From: Ramlibacter sp.
GTDB taxonomy: Bacteria > Pseudomonadota > Gammaproteobacteria > Burkholderiales > Burkholderiaceae_C
Length of the DNA stretch: 11,078 bases
Direction: 5' to 3'
NCBI GenBank assembly: GCA_025351615.1
Contig: JANXVP010000210.1
Span: 1 to 11,078 of the forward strand
Shown: positions 1 to 10,448 of the stretch, piece after piece
How positions within the stretch are numbered: the first letter of the stretch is position 1
Layout: each line of letters starts with the position of its first letter
Program-made: the position numbers and the translations under genes
Notes under the pieces: model-generated
The model's input: only the letters and a program-made list of their open reading frames with translations
Databases searched by the model: none
What the model was told of the DNA's origin: nothing

Positions 1-708
1 CCTGCCCACCGCGGGCGTTGCGAGGTGGTAATCCAGCCGCCAGCCGACATTCTTCAGATAGGCCTGGCCGCGGTTGCTCCACCAGGTGTAGCAGTCGTCG
101 GTGGTCTCGGGCTTGAGGTGGCGGTAGACGTCGACCAGGCCAGTATCCGACAGAAGCTTGGTCATCCACGCGCGTTCCTCGGGCAGGAAGCCGCTGTTCT
201 TCCGGTTGCTGCGCCAGTTCTTCAGGTCCTGCTCCTGGTGGGCGATGTTGACGTCGCCGCAGAGGATGAACTCGCGCTTTTTTTTCAGGCCTGTGAGGTG
301 CGGATCGAACTCCTGCAGGAAGCGGAATTTGGCCTGCTGGCGCAATTCGCCGGACGAACCGCTGGGAAAGTAGCAGCTGATGATCGACAGCTTGCGTTTG
401 GGCGTGTCGAAGCGCACCTCGACATAGCGGCCCTCGGCGTCGAATTCGCGCGAGCCGTAGCCGACGATCACGTCGCTGGGCGCGTGCTTGCTGTACACGC
501 CCACGCCTGAATAACCCTTCTTCTCGGCGAAGTGAAAGTGCCCCTGCAGTCCGGCGAGCTGCTCGAACCGGCCTTGCACATCGGCGCCCTGGGCCTTGAC
601 CTCCTGCACGCAAATACAATCCGGACTGGCCTTGGCGATCCATGCTTCGACGCCCTTGCTGTGGGCCGAGCGGATGCCGTTGAGATTGAGGCTGGTCAGT
701 TTGAACAC
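1..708 (-). CDS. xth: Exodeoxyribonuclease III / AP endonuclease (3' end outside window)
   Basis: ExoIII-family Mg-dependent DNA repair nuclease, expected to cleave at abasic sites and to act as a 3' exonuclease/phosphatase in the cytoplasm. I translated 236 residues by hand from a GTG start at 708-706; the frame is open to the window edge, and about 20 C-terminal residues, including the final catalytic His motif (SDHAP), lie outside. Visible catalytic positions are intact: Asn8 (SLNLNG), Glu36 (VQEVK), Tyr113 (CYFPSG), Asp152 and Asn154 (CGDVNIAHQ) and Asp226 ([11 protein letters not shown]). The stretches AHQxxDxKNWR, GFLxxERAW and GWRxDY resemble the Pseudomonas regulator Crc, an ExoIII relative, more than E. 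coli ExoIII; as I recall Crc, it has lost the acidic residues kept here. No in-frame ATG lies just upstream, so GTG is the likely start; the Shine-Dalgarno is weak. The gene diverges from pyrE with 12 bp between starts. It contains an A8 run (coding strand). Confidence 0.93.
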   Translation of the reverse strand, partial: MFKLTSLNLNGIRSAHSKGVEAWIAKASPDCICVQEVKAQGADVQGRFEQLAGLQGHFHFAEKKGYSGVGVYSKHAPSDVIVGYGSREFDAEGRYVEVRFDTPKRKLSIISCYFPSGSSGELRQQAKFRFLQEFDPHLTGLKKKREFILCGDVNIAHQEQDLKNWRSNRKNSGFLPEERAWMTKLLSDTGLVDVYRHLKPETTDDCYTWWSNRGQAYLKNVGWRLDYHLATPAVGR

Positions 709-715
709 AAGGAAA
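709..715 (+). promoter_or_regulatory. Shine-Dalgarno of pyrE
   Basis: AAGGAAA lies 5 nt upstream of the ATG at 721. It supports that start over the longer in-frame reading from 532, which would run antisense through xth. The site occupies most of the 12-bp gap between the xth and pyrE start codons. Confidence 0.75.
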
Positions 716-720
716 GTCCC

Positions 721-1401
721 ATGGTGGCAGGTGGCAGCCAGGATCCGCTGGCCCAGGAGTTCATGCAGTTCGCCGTCGAATCGGGCGTGCTGCGCTTCGG
801 CGAATTCAAGACCAAGGCGGGGCGGCTGTCGCCCTATTTTTTCAACGCCGGCCTGTTCGACGATGGCGCCAAGCTCGGGCGCCTGGCGCAATTTTATGCG
901 CGCCGGCTGCTTGCCAGCGGCATCGCGTTCGACATGTTGTTCGGCCCCGCGTACAAGGGCATTGCGCTGGCCGCGGCGGTGGCGATCGAGCTGGCGCGGC
1001 TGGGCCGCAACCTGCCCTATGCTTACAACCGCAAGGAAGCCAAGGACCACGGGGAGGGCGGCTCGCTGGTGGGTGCGCCGGTGCGCGGCCGCGTCCTGAT
1101 CGTCGACGACGTGATGTCGGCGGGCACCGCGGTCCGCGAATCGATCGCCATCATCCAGGCCGCAGGCGCGCGTCCCCACGCGGTCGCCATTGCGCTGGAC
1201 CGGCAGGAAATGGCGACCGAAAACGGGGTCGACGTTCCCCACTCGGCCGTGCAATATGTCCGCGACCAGCTCGGGCTGGAGGTTTGCGCGATTGCGCGTC
1301 TTTCGGATTTACTCCAGTATCTGGCGCAGCACAGCGGGGATGCGCTGGGCGCCCATTACCAGCAGGTGCTGGCGTACCGACAGCGCTATGGCGTTGAGTA
1401 A
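721..1401 (+). CDS. pyrE: Orotate phosphoribosyltransferase
   Basis: Converts orotate and PRPP to orotidine 5'-monophosphate and pyrophosphate, the fifth step of de novo UMP synthesis, in the cytoplasm. The 226-residue product is slightly longer than E. coli PyrE (213). It begins [14 protein letters not shown] and shows the family N-terminal block ([20 protein letters not shown]), the catalytic-loop region GPAYKGI at residues 75-81 and [12 protein letters not shown] further on. The PRPP-binding motif [13 protein letters not shown] starts at residue 125, with the acidic pair Asp129-Asp130. The start is set by AAGGAAA at 709-715; a longer reading from 532 adds 63 residues that do not look like PyrE and are antisense to xth. 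With only 12 bp to the divergent xth start, its promoter must lie inside xth. A TACAAT at 615-620 resembles a -10 box, but the TTGACC upstream is only 13 bp away, so this is weak. Confidence 0.96.
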   Translation: MVAGGSQDPLAQEFMQFAVESGVLRFGEFKTKAGRLSPYFFNAGLFDDGAKLGRLAQFYARRLLASGIAFDMLFGPAYKGIALAAAVAIELARLGRNLPYAYNRKEAKDHGEGGSLVGAPVRGRVLIVDDVMSAGTAVRESIAIIQAAGARPHAVAIALDRQEMATENGVDVPHSAVQYVRDQLGLEVCAIARLSDLLQYLAQHSGDALGAHYQQVLAYRQRYGVE

Positions 1402-1405
1402 GGAA
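1400..1405 (+). promoter_or_regulatory. Shine-Dalgarno deciding the start of the DUF4124 gene
   Basis: AAGGAA overlaps the pyrE stop codon (TAA, 1399-1401) and sits 9 nt upstream of an in-frame GTG at 1415. This favours GTG 1415 over the upstream in-frame ATG at 1388, which lies inside the pyrE coding region. The arrangement suggests translational coupling to pyrE. Confidence 0.55.
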
Positions 1406-1414
1406 ACGACGAAC

Positions 1415-2119
1415 GTGCCGGGATCGAAGTTCACGACAGCCGCCTTGGCTGCGGCGCTGGCAGCCCTTCTGGGGCCGGCCTCCGCTCAGGGCATCTACAC
1501 CTGCACCGATGCCAAGGGACGGCGCCTGACTGCCGACCGTCCCATCATCGACTGCATCGACCGGGAGCAGTTCGAACTGAGCTCCGGCGGGCTGCCGCGC
1601 CGCAAGATCGGCCCGTCGCTCACGGCCGCCGAACGCGCGGCCGAGGAAGACCGGGCGCGCAAGCTCGACGAGGAGCGGATCCGCGTCAACGAAGAGAAAA
1701 AACGCGAAAAAGCGCTGGTGACGCGCTATCCCAATCGCGGTGTCCACGACAACGAACGCGAAGCTGCGCTCGCCCTCGTTGACAATGTCACGGCGGCAGC
1801 GCACAGGCGCACCGTGGAATTGCTCGGTCAGCGCAAGTTCCTGGAGGGTGAAGTGGAGTTCTACAAGTACGAGCCCTCGCGCACACCGCCCAAGCTCAAA
1901 CACCAGATCGATGAAGTCGATGTCCAGCTGGCGGCGCAAAAGCGCTTCGTGACCGAACAGGACGTCGAGAAGGTGCGCGTCAACGCGCGCTTCGACGAGG
2001 AGCTCTCCCGCCTGAAGCTTCTTTGGGCGCAGGACGGCGTGGTGCCGGCCACGACGGTCGCCAGGGTTTCGGCAAGCACCGCAACGCGCCCCGCGTCGGC
2101 GGCCAGGACCGCCCGCTAG
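1415..2119 (+). CDS. Secreted DUF4124-type protein of unknown function
   Basis: From the GTG start the product is 234 residues. It opens with a convincing Sec signal peptide: basic residue at position 5, a hydrophobic Ala/Leu stretch, and PASA before Gln25. The mature N-terminus (GIYTCTDAKGRRLTADRPI, then CID) matches the DUF4124 pattern common in Betaproteobacteria: a short beta-rich module with two cysteines that could form a disulfide in the periplasm. A highly charged, probably helical or coiled-coil region follows (rich in E, R and K, for example AERAAEEDRARKLDEER), then more helix and a Thr/Ala/Arg-rich end. An ATG at 1388 would add nine residues and overlap pyrE by 14 nt; I prefer GTG 1415 because of the Shine-Dalgarno and the cleaner signal peptide. 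It starts 13 bp after pyrE, so it is probably co-transcribed, though no role in pyrimidine synthesis is implied. The family assignment is by pattern memory; the molecular function is unknown. Confidence 0.8.
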   Translation: MPGSKFTTAALAAALAALLGPASAQGIYTCTDAKGRRLTADRPIIDCIDREQFELSSGGLPRRKIGPSLTAAERAAEEDRARKLDEERIRVNEEKKREKALVTRYPNRGVHDNEREAALALVDNVTAAAHRRTVELLGQRKFLEGEVEFYKYEPSRTPPKLKHQIDEVDVQLAAQKRFVTEQDVEKVRVNARFDEELSRLKLLWAQDGVVPATTVARVSASTATRPASAARTAR

Positions 2120-2126
2120 TCTTCTC

Positions 2127-3572
<1,446 letters not shown>

Positions 3573-5036
3573 CTAAAAACCTTCCGGCCGACGCTGGTGG
3601 TGGTCCGTCGCCTGCTGGAAGCGATGTGCCGCGTTCAGCAGCTTCGCCTCGCCGAAGTAGTTGCCGATCAATTGCAGTCCGACCGGCATTCCGCCCGCCC
3701 CGAACCCCGCGGGCAGGCTCATGCCAGGCAGGCCCGCGAGCGACGCGGGCAAGGTGAAAATGTCGGCCAGGTAATTGGCGACTGGGTCGTCCGACTTTTC
3801 GCCGATCTTCCAGGCGACTGTCGGCGCCACTGGTCCTGCAATCACGTCGCACAGCTTGAACGCCTGCTGGAAATCGTCGGCGATCATGCGGCGGATCTTT
3901 TGCGCCTGCAGGTAATAGGCATCGTAGTAGCCGTGCGAGAGCACGTAAGTGCCGATCATGATCCGGCGCTTGACCTCGTCGCCAAAGCCTTCGGCGCGCG
4001 TCTTCTTGTACATCTCGAGCAGATCGCTGTAGTCCTTCGCGCGGTGCCCGAACTTGACGCCGTCGAAGCGCGACAGGTTGGACGACGCTTCGGCCGGCGC
4101 GATGATGTAGTAGACGGGAATCGACAGCTCGGTGCGCGGCAGCGAAATCTCCACCAGCTTCGCGCCCAGTTTCTGGTACTCCTTGAGCGCAGCGTCGACC
4201 GCAGCGCGCACGTCCGGCGCAAGTCCTTCGCCGAAAAACTCCTTCGGCACGCCGATCCTCAGGCCCTCCACCGGGGCGTTCAGCGCCAGGGTGAAATCTT
4301 CTGCCGGCACATCGAGCGAGGTCGAATCGCGGTCCGGATCGGGCCCGCAGATGGCCGACAGCAGCAGCGCGCAATCTTCAGCGGTGCGCGCCATCGGCCC
4401 GGCCTGGTCGAGGCTGGAAGCGAAGGCGATCATCCCGTAGCGCGACGCACGCCCGTAAGTCGGCTTGATGCCGGTGATGCCGGTGAACGACGCCGGCTGT
4501 CGAATCGAGCCGCCAGTATCGGTGGCGGTCGCGGCAGGCGCCAGCCGCGCAGCAACCGCGACTGCGCTGCCGCCCGACGAGCCGCCGGGAATGCGCGACA
4601 GGTCCCACGGGTTCTTCACCGGCTTGAAGGCCGAGTTCTCGTTGGACGAGCCCATCGCGTACTCGTCGCAATTGAGTTTGCCCAGGGTCACCATGCCGGC
4701 CTGCGCCAGCTTCGCCACGACGCTGGCGTCGAACGGCGAGCGGTAGCCTTCGAGCATGCGCGAGCCTGCCGTGGTCGGGAAGTCTTTGGTGACGAAGATG
4801 TCCTTGTGCGCGATGGGCACGCCGAGCAAGGGCGTTGCCTCACCCTTCGCGATGCGCTGGTCTGCCGCCGCAGCTTGCGCCAGCGTCACTGCTTCATCGG
4901 TCGCGAGATAGGCGCCAAGCGCTTCATGGACGGCGCCGCGGGCCAGGAAATGGCGCGCCACCTCGACCGCCGACAGGTCCTTGGAACGCAACTTCGCCGC
5001 CAGCTCCGCGACCGTCAAATCGTGCAAGCCGCTCAT
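3573..5036 (-). CDS. gatA: Asp-tRNA(Asn)/Glu-tRNA(Gln) amidotransferase subunit A
   Basis: Amidase-signature glutaminase subunit of GatCAB. It hydrolyses glutamine to release ammonia, which is channelled to the GatB active site. The product is 487 residues, the usual size. The Ser-cisSer-Lys triad can be placed: Lys78 in [10 protein letters not shown], Ser153 in [10 protein letters not shown], and the nucleophile Ser177 in [13 protein letters not shown]. The family block [23 protein letters not shown] follows. The C-terminus ends in a basic, His-rich stretch ([12 protein letters not shown]). Its ATG overlaps the gatC stop by 4 bp (ATGA), a sign of translational coupling, and its stop abuts the gatB start, so the three subunits appear to be made from one transcript. 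The segment just before the nucleophile reads ATATDTGG where many relatives have a Gly before TDTGG; this is probably neutral. Confidence 0.98.
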   Translation of the reverse strand: MSGLHDLTVAELAAKLRSKDLSAVEVARHFLARGAVHEALGAYLATDEAVTLAQAAAADQRIAKGEATPLLGVPIAHKDIFVTKDFPTTAGSRMLEGYRSPFDASVVAKLAQAGMVTLGKLNCDEYAMGSSNENSAFKPVKNPWDLSRIPGGSSGGSAVAVAARLAPAATATDTGGSIRQPASFTGITGIKPTYGRASRYGMIAFASSLDQAGPMARTAEDCALLLSAICGPDPDRDSTSLDVPAEDFTLALNAPVEGLRIGVPKEFFGEGLAPDVRAAVDAALKEYQKLGAKLVEISLPRTELSIPVYYIIAPAEASSNLSRFDGVKFGHRAKDYSDLLEMYKKTRAEGFGDEVKRRIMIGTYVLSHGYYDAYYLQAQKIRRMIADDFQQAFKLCDVIAGPVAPTVAWKIGEKSDDPVANYLADIFTLPASLAGLPGMSLPAGFGAGGMPVGLQLIGNYFGEAKLLNAAHRFQQATDHHQRRPEGF

Positions 5037-5332
5037 TCAATCACTTTCGGCACCAGGAACAGGCCAGCCTCCCGGGCGGGTGCGTTGCGCATGTTGGCTT
5101 CGCGGTCGATCACCTCGGTGGCTTTGTCTTCCCGCAGGCGCAAGGCGATGGTCTGGTTGGCGGCGACCGGGTGCGCCAACGGCTCGATGCCGCGAGTGTC
5201 AACGGCGCGCATCTGCCCGACGATGTCGAAGAAACCGTTGATCTGCGTCAGCATGCGCTCGCTTTCTTCGGGGCGCAGTTGCAGCCGCGCCAGGTGGGCG
5301 ATGCGGCTGATGTCTTCGGAGCTCAGGGACAT
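5033..5332 (-). CDS. gatC: Asp-tRNA(Asn)/Glu-tRNA(Gln) amidotransferase subunit C
   Basis: Small subunit that wraps around the GatA-GatB interface and stabilises the complex. The 99-residue product is standard for GatC. It begins [19 protein letters not shown], the conserved N-terminal helix, followed by the [12 protein letters not shown] helix, the GIEPLAHPV segment, LREDKATE, and the C-terminal [17 protein letters not shown]. It is the first gene of gatCAB, transcribed leftward from the divergent region shared with mreB. The Shine-Dalgarno is weak (only CCACC-like sequence directly before the ATG). Many Betaproteobacteria use GatCAB mainly for Asn-tRNA formation; which substrates are used here cannot be told from this window. 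Confidence 0.97.
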   Translation of the reverse strand: MSLSSEDISRIAHLARLQLRPEESERMLTQINGFFDIVGQMRAVDTRGIEPLAHPVAANQTIALRLREDKATEVIDREANMRNAPAREAGLFLVPKVIE

Positions 5333-6610
<1,278 letters not shown>

Positions 6611-6628
6611 CGCTGTCCCGGAGCAGCG

Positions 6629-7546
6629 ATGCCGCTCGGTACGCTGGACAGAACCCCCCCACCGTTCTTCAGACAGGGCGCCTCTGCCCTGTCAAAGCTG
6701 ATGGTCTGCAGCGCGCTGGCGCTGTTCCTGATGGTGGCGGACGCGCGTTTCAAGATGACGCAGCCGTTGCGCGCGGTGGTGGCCACGCTGCTCTACCCGG
6801 TCCAGTGGATCGCGATTCGCCCGGTCCAGCTGCTCAAGAACAGCGGCCAGTATTTCGAGTCGCTGCAGTCGGCCCAGGCCTCCGAGGCGGCGGCCCGGGT
6901 GAAGCTGGCGCTGCAGTCGCAGCGGGCCAGCCAGGTGGAGCAGCTGTCCCAGGAAAATGCCCGGCTGCGCAACCTGCTGGCCCTGCGCGAGCGCATCACG
7001 ACGCCGGCCGCGGCTGCGGAGGTGTTGTACGACGCTGCCGATCCCTACACCCGGCGGGTCATCATCGACAAGGGAATGCTGCAGGGCATGGAAGCCGGTT
7101 CGCCGGTGATCGATGAATCGGGAGTGCTGGGCCAGGTGACCCGCGTGCATCCACTGATCAGCGAAGTGACGCTTGTGACCGACCGCGACCAGGCGATTCC
7201 GGTCCTGAACGCCCGGACCGGTGCGCGCAGCGTGGCGTTCGGCGACCCGATCACGCGCGGTGGTGCGCTCGAGTTGCGCTTCATGGCGGGTAACGCCGAC
7301 GTGCAGGCCGGGGACGTCCTCACCACCAGCGGCGTCGACGGTGTCTACCCGCCGGGGCTGCCGGTCGCGAAAGTGATCAGCGTCGAGCGGCGTGCCGACT
7401 CCGCCTTCGCCCGGATCTCCTGCGCTCCTCAGGCCCAGGTGGACGGCGCGCGCCACGTCATGGTGCTCAAACCCGTGGCGGCGCAGCTGCCGCCCCGGCC
7501 GGTGCCCGACGACGTGGCGCCGGTCAAGCGGGGGGGCCGGAAATGA
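6629..7546 (+). CDS. mreC: Rod shape-determining protein MreC
   Basis: Bitopic inner-membrane protein whose periplasmic part binds and activates PBP2, linking MreB filaments to wall synthesis. The 305-residue product has a short cytoplasmic N-terminus (MPLGTLDRTPPPFFRQG), one membrane helix at about residues 20-38 (KLMVCSALALFLMVAD) and an Ala/Gln/Glu-rich coiled coil from about 75 to 115, where MreC dimerises. The two beta-barrel domains contain the family pattern RRVIIDKGMLQGMEAGSPVIDESGVLGQV, LVTDRDQAIPV and GDVLTTSGVDGVYPPGLPV. The C-terminus is Pro/Arg/Lys-rich (PPRPVPDDVAPVKRGGRK). A GGAG lies just upstream of the ATG. The stop overlaps the mreD start by 4 bp. Confidence 0.97.
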   Translation: MPLGTLDRTPPPFFRQGASALSKLMVCSALALFLMVADARFKMTQPLRAVVATLLYPVQWIAIRPVQLLKNSGQYFESLQSAQASEAAARVKLALQSQRASQVEQLSQENARLRNLLALRERITTPAAAAEVLYDAADPYTRRVIIDKGMLQGMEAGSPVIDESGVLGQVTRVHPLISEVTLVTDRDQAIPVLNARTGARSVAFGDPITRGGALELRFMAGNADVQAGDVLTTSGVDGVYPPGLPVAKVISVERRADSAFARISCAPQAQVDGARHVMVLKPVAAQLPPRPVPDDVAPVKRGGRK

Positions 7547-8061
7547 TCATGCGCCCGGGCCAGCAGTTGCTGTTGCCCGCCAATCCGCTGTTCATCTGGG
7601 GCAGCATGCTACTGGCGCTGGTCATTAACATGCTGCCGCTGGGTCGCACGCCATGGCTGCCCGACATCGTGGCGGTGGTGCTGGTGTTCTGGAGCGTCCA
7701 CCAGCCGCAGCGTGTGGGCATCGGAGTGGCATTCTTCTTCGGCCTGGTGATGGACGTGCAGCAGGCCGCCCTGCTCGGCCAGCATGCGCTGGCCTACACG
7801 ACGCTTAGCTTTCTGGCCATCACGATCCACCGCCGCCTGTTGTGGTTTTCGGTGCCATCGCAGGCGGTCCAGGTGCTGCCGCTGTTCGTCGCGGCCCATG
7901 CAATCCAGCTGGCGCTGCGCATGGCCGGCGGCGGCGCTTTCCCCGGCCTGAACGTGCTGCTGGCTCCGCTGGTCGAAGCAGTGCTCTGGCCGGTGATCAG
8001 CGTGATCCTGCTCGCGCCCCAGCGCCGCGCGCCCGACCCCGATGAAAACAGGCCGCTATGA
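7543..8061 (+). CDS. mreD: Rod shape-determining protein MreD
   Basis: Small integral inner-membrane partner of MreC in the elongasome. The 172-residue product has about five hydrophobic segments, starting after LLPANPLFIWG. The recognisable MreD pattern LPDIVAVVLVFWSVHQPQ is followed by RVGIGVAFFFGLVMDVQQ and the LLGQHALAYTTLSFLA segment. It ends in a short charged tail (APQRRAPDPDENRPL). The ATG at 7543 overlaps the mreC stop; a second ATG at 7549 is an alternative start two residues in. Overlaps at both ends (mreC and mrdA, 4 bp each) point to coupled translation. Confidence 0.95.
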   Translation: MIMRPGQQLLLPANPLFIWGSMLLALVINMLPLGRTPWLPDIVAVVLVFWSVHQPQRVGIGVAFFFGLVMDVQQAALLGQHALAYTTLSFLAITIHRRLLWFSVPSQAVQVLPLFVAAHAIQLALRMAGGGAFPGLNVLLAPLVEAVLWPVISVILLAPQRRAPDPDENRPL

Positions 8062-10415
8062 CGGAGATGCGCAACGTCGAGCAGGACCTCTCGCGCTTCC
8101 GCTTGCGGGTGCTGGCGGTGAGCATCGCAGTGCTCGTCGCTTTCACGCTGCTCGTTGTGCGGCTGGTCTACCTCCAGGTGGTGCGGCACGAGGACCTGAG
8201 CGAGCAGGCGGAAAACAACCGCACGGCGATCGTCCCCATCGTCCCTAACCGCGGCCTGATCCTGGACCGCAACGGCATCGTGCTGGCCAGCAATTATTCC
8301 GCCTACACGCTGGAGATTACCCCGTCGCGGATCGGCGAAGCCAACCTGGACAAGACCATCGAAGCGCTGGCCCAGGTGATCGAAATCCAGCCGCGCGACA
8401 AGCGCCGCTTCAAAAAGCTGCTGGACGAATCCAAAAGCTTCGAATCGCTGCCGATCCGCACCCGCCTGACCGACGAGGAAGTCGCACGCTTCGCGGCCCA
8501 GCGCTACCGCTTTCCCGGCGTCGACATCAAGGCGCGGCTGTTCCGCAACTACCCCTGGGGCGAGCTGGCCAGCCACGTGATCGGCTACATCGGCCGCATC
8601 AACCAGGCCGAAAAAGAACGCATCGACGAGGGCGACGACGAGGAGAACTACCGCGGCACCGAATACATCGGCAAGCTGGGGGTGGAGCAGAGCTACGAGC
8701 AGCAGCTGCACGGCATCACCGGCGTCGAACAGGTGGAAACGTCGGCCGGCGGACGGGCAGTGCGCAAGCTGGCCAGCAACCCCGCCACACCCGGCAATAC
8801 GGTCGTGATGTCGATCGACATCAAGCTGCAGAAGCTGATCGAGGATTTATATGGGGACCGGCGCGGCGCCCTGGTCGCGATCGACCCCAAGACCGGTGAG
8901 GTGCTGGCCTTCGTCAGCAAGCCGACCTTCGACCCGAACCTGTTCGTCGAAGGCATCGACAGCGAGAACTGGCAGGCGCTGAACGAGTCGCTCGACAAGC
9001 CGCTACTCAATCGCGCGCTGCGCGGCACCTATCCGCCCGGCTCCACCTACAAACCTTTCATGGCGCTCGCGGCGCTGGAGACCGGCAAGCGCACGCCGCA
9101 CCAGGTCACGTTCGACCCGGGCTACTTCATGTTCGGCGGCCACCGGTTTCGCGACGACAAGGAAGGCGGCCACGGCTCGGTGGACATGTACAAGTCGATC
9201 GTGCAGTCGTGCGACACCTACTACTACGTGCTGGCCAACGACCTCGGCGTGGACCTGATGCACGAGCAGATGCAGCATTTCGGCTTCGGCGACCTGACCG
9301 GCATCGACATCCTGGGCGAGGCGCGCGGCCTGCTGCCTTCGACCCGCTGGAAGCGCTCGGCTTACCGCAAGCCCGAACAGCAGAAGTGGTATCCGGGCGA
9401 GACCATTTCGCTGGGCATTGGCCAGGGCTACAACAATTTCACGATCCTGCAACTGGCGCTGGCAACCAGCACGATGGCCAACAATGGCTTGAAGATGAAG
9501 CCTCACCTGGTGCACGAGGTGGTGGACATCGTGACCAAGTCGCCCCGGACCACCGAGCACCAGACCACCGGCCAGCTGACTGCCCGGCCCGAGAACATCG
9601 CGGTGGTCCGCAATGCAATGGTCGGCGTGAACCTCGAGGGCACGTCGTCGGCGGCGTTCCGTGGCGCGCCCTACACCAGCGGCGGCAAGACCGGCACGGC
9701 GCAGGTGATCCAGATCAAGCAGGGCGAGAAGTACAACGCCTCCCAGGTGGACGAGCGGCACCGGGACCACGCGCTGTTCATCGCCTATGCTCCGGCCGAC
9801 GAGCCCAGGATCGCGATTGCCATGGTGGTCGAGAACGCCGGGTTCGGCGCGCAGAATGCTGCGCCGATCGCGCGGCGCGCCTTCGATTACTGGCTCAAGG
9901 GCCTGTACCCGAGCGAGGAAGATCTCGCGGCCGTTCGCAAGGGCCAGGCCACCGTGCCGCTTGGCAAGCAACGCGATGCAGCGGAAGCGGCGTGGCCCCC
10001 CAGCGGCAGCGCAGCCTCGGCAGCAGCCGCGACAGCCGTCGCGATGGCAGCAGCGGTGCCATCGGTGATTCTGCCGCCAGCCGCGGCGCCCCCGGCTTCG
10101 CTGGAAGCAGTGGTGTCGGCGTCGCTGCCCGCGTCCAGTGCAGTTCCCCTCGCCCCTGCCGTCCCCCCAGTTGTTGCTGCCAGCGCCCAGATCGCGGCCG
10201 CTTCCGCCGCCGCCCTGGCTGCGTCGAAAGCGGCAGTCGTTGCGCGGGCGACCGCTGCAACGTCTGCCCCGGTGGCCTCGGCGGCGTCGGTGGTTGCGAA
10301 ACCGCGGCCCCGGCCGCCGGCGATCCGCGAGCAGCCGGCGGCTGCGGCAACCGGCTCGGCCACCGGCAACGCGCGCGCTCCAGCTCCGAGCCCGGGGGAC
10401 CCCGATTCGCAATAG
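8058..10415 (+). CDS. mrdA: Penicillin-binding protein 2, elongation transpeptidase, with long Ala/Pro-rich C-terminal tail
   Basis: Class B PBP that cross-links lateral-wall peptidoglycan and works with MreC and the glycosyltransferase RodA. Order of parts: short cytoplasmic N-terminus, membrane helix at about residues 15-38, PBP-dimer (pedestal) domain starting near PNRGLILDRNGIVLA, then the transpeptidase domain. Catalytic motifs: Ser329-x-x-Lys332 (GSTYKPF), Ser384-Cys-Asp386 (the S-x-D form known from E. coli PBP2), and Lys544-Thr-Gly (SGGKTGTAQV). Their spacing matches E. coli PBP2 (633 residues) almost exactly. The conserved part ends near FDYWLKGLYP (about 608-617). From about residue 642 to 785 comes a low-complexity tail dominated by Ala, with Pro, Ser and Val, containing KPRPRPP and ending PSPGDPDSQ. 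The ATG overlaps the mreD stop by 4 bp. No rodA follows. Confidence 0.97.
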   Translation: MTEMRNVEQDLSRFRLRVLAVSIAVLVAFTLLVVRLVYLQVVRHEDLSEQAENNRTAIVPIVPNRGLILDRNGIVLASNYSAYTLEITPSRIGEANLDKTIEALAQVIEIQPRDKRRFKKLLDESKSFESLPIRTRLTDEEVARFAAQRYRFPGVDIKARLFRNYPWGELASHVIGYIGRINQAEKERIDEGDDEENYRGTEYIGKLGVEQSYEQQLHGITGVEQVETSAGGRAVRKLASNPATPGNTVVMSIDIKLQKLIEDLYGDRRGALVAIDPKTGEVLAFVSKPTFDPNLFVEGIDSENWQALNESLDKPLLNRALRGTYPPGSTYKPFMALAALETGKRTPHQVTFDPGYFMFGGHRFRDDKEGGHGSVDMYKSIVQSCDTYYYVLANDLGVDLMHEQMQHFGFGDLTGIDILGEARGLLPSTRWKRSAYRKPEQQKWYPGETISLGIGQGYNNFTILQLALATSTMANNGLKMKPHLVHEVVDIVTKSPRTTEHQTTGQLTARPENIAVVRNAMVGVNLEGTSSAAFRGAPYTSGGKTGTAQVIQIKQGEKYNASQVDERHRDHALFIAYAPADEPRIAIAMVVENAGFGAQNAAPIARRAFDYWLKGLYPSEEDLAAVRKGQATVPLGKQRDAAEAAWPPSGSAASAAAATAVAMAAAVPSVILPPAAAPPASLEAVVSASLPASSAVPLAPAVPPVVAASAQIAAASAAALAASKAAVVARATAATSAPVASAASVVAKPRPRPPAIREQPAAAATGSATGNARAPAPSPGDPDSQ

Positions 10416-10430
10416 ATTTTGCGGTGCCGC

Positions 10431-10448
10431 TAACTGCTAACTGCTAAC
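10431..10448. repeat. TAACTGC heptamer repeat with stop codons in all six frames
   Basis: TAACTGC is repeated 2.6 times (10431-10437, 10438-10444, 10445-10448). Because 7 is not a multiple of 3, TAA falls at 10431, 10438 and 10445, one per plus-strand frame. On the minus strand TAG falls at the complements of 10430-10432, 10437-10439 and 10444-10446, again one per frame; the last is the stop of the convergent hydrolase gene. The repeat lies between mrdA (stop at 10413-10415) and that gene. I see no clear intrinsic terminator in the 28-bp gap. Confidence 0.8.

Noticed and set aside
25..510. A 161-residue plus-strand open frame at the left edge
   Set aside because: It is antisense to xth, whose translation matches the ExoIII family throughout.
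596..620. Sigma70 promoter for pyrE (TTGACC ... TACAAT)
   Set aside because: The spacer is 13 bp, too short for a normal promoter; mentioned only as a possibility.
532..720. N-terminal extension of pyrE starting at 532
   Set aside because: The added 63 residues do not resemble PyrE and overlap xth antisense; the ATG at 721 has a good Shine-Dalgarno.
9003..10412. A 469-residue minus-strand open frame antisense to mrdA
   Set aside because: Composition is Arg/Gly/His-biased, typical of a shadow frame; mrdA on the other strand has all PBP motifs.
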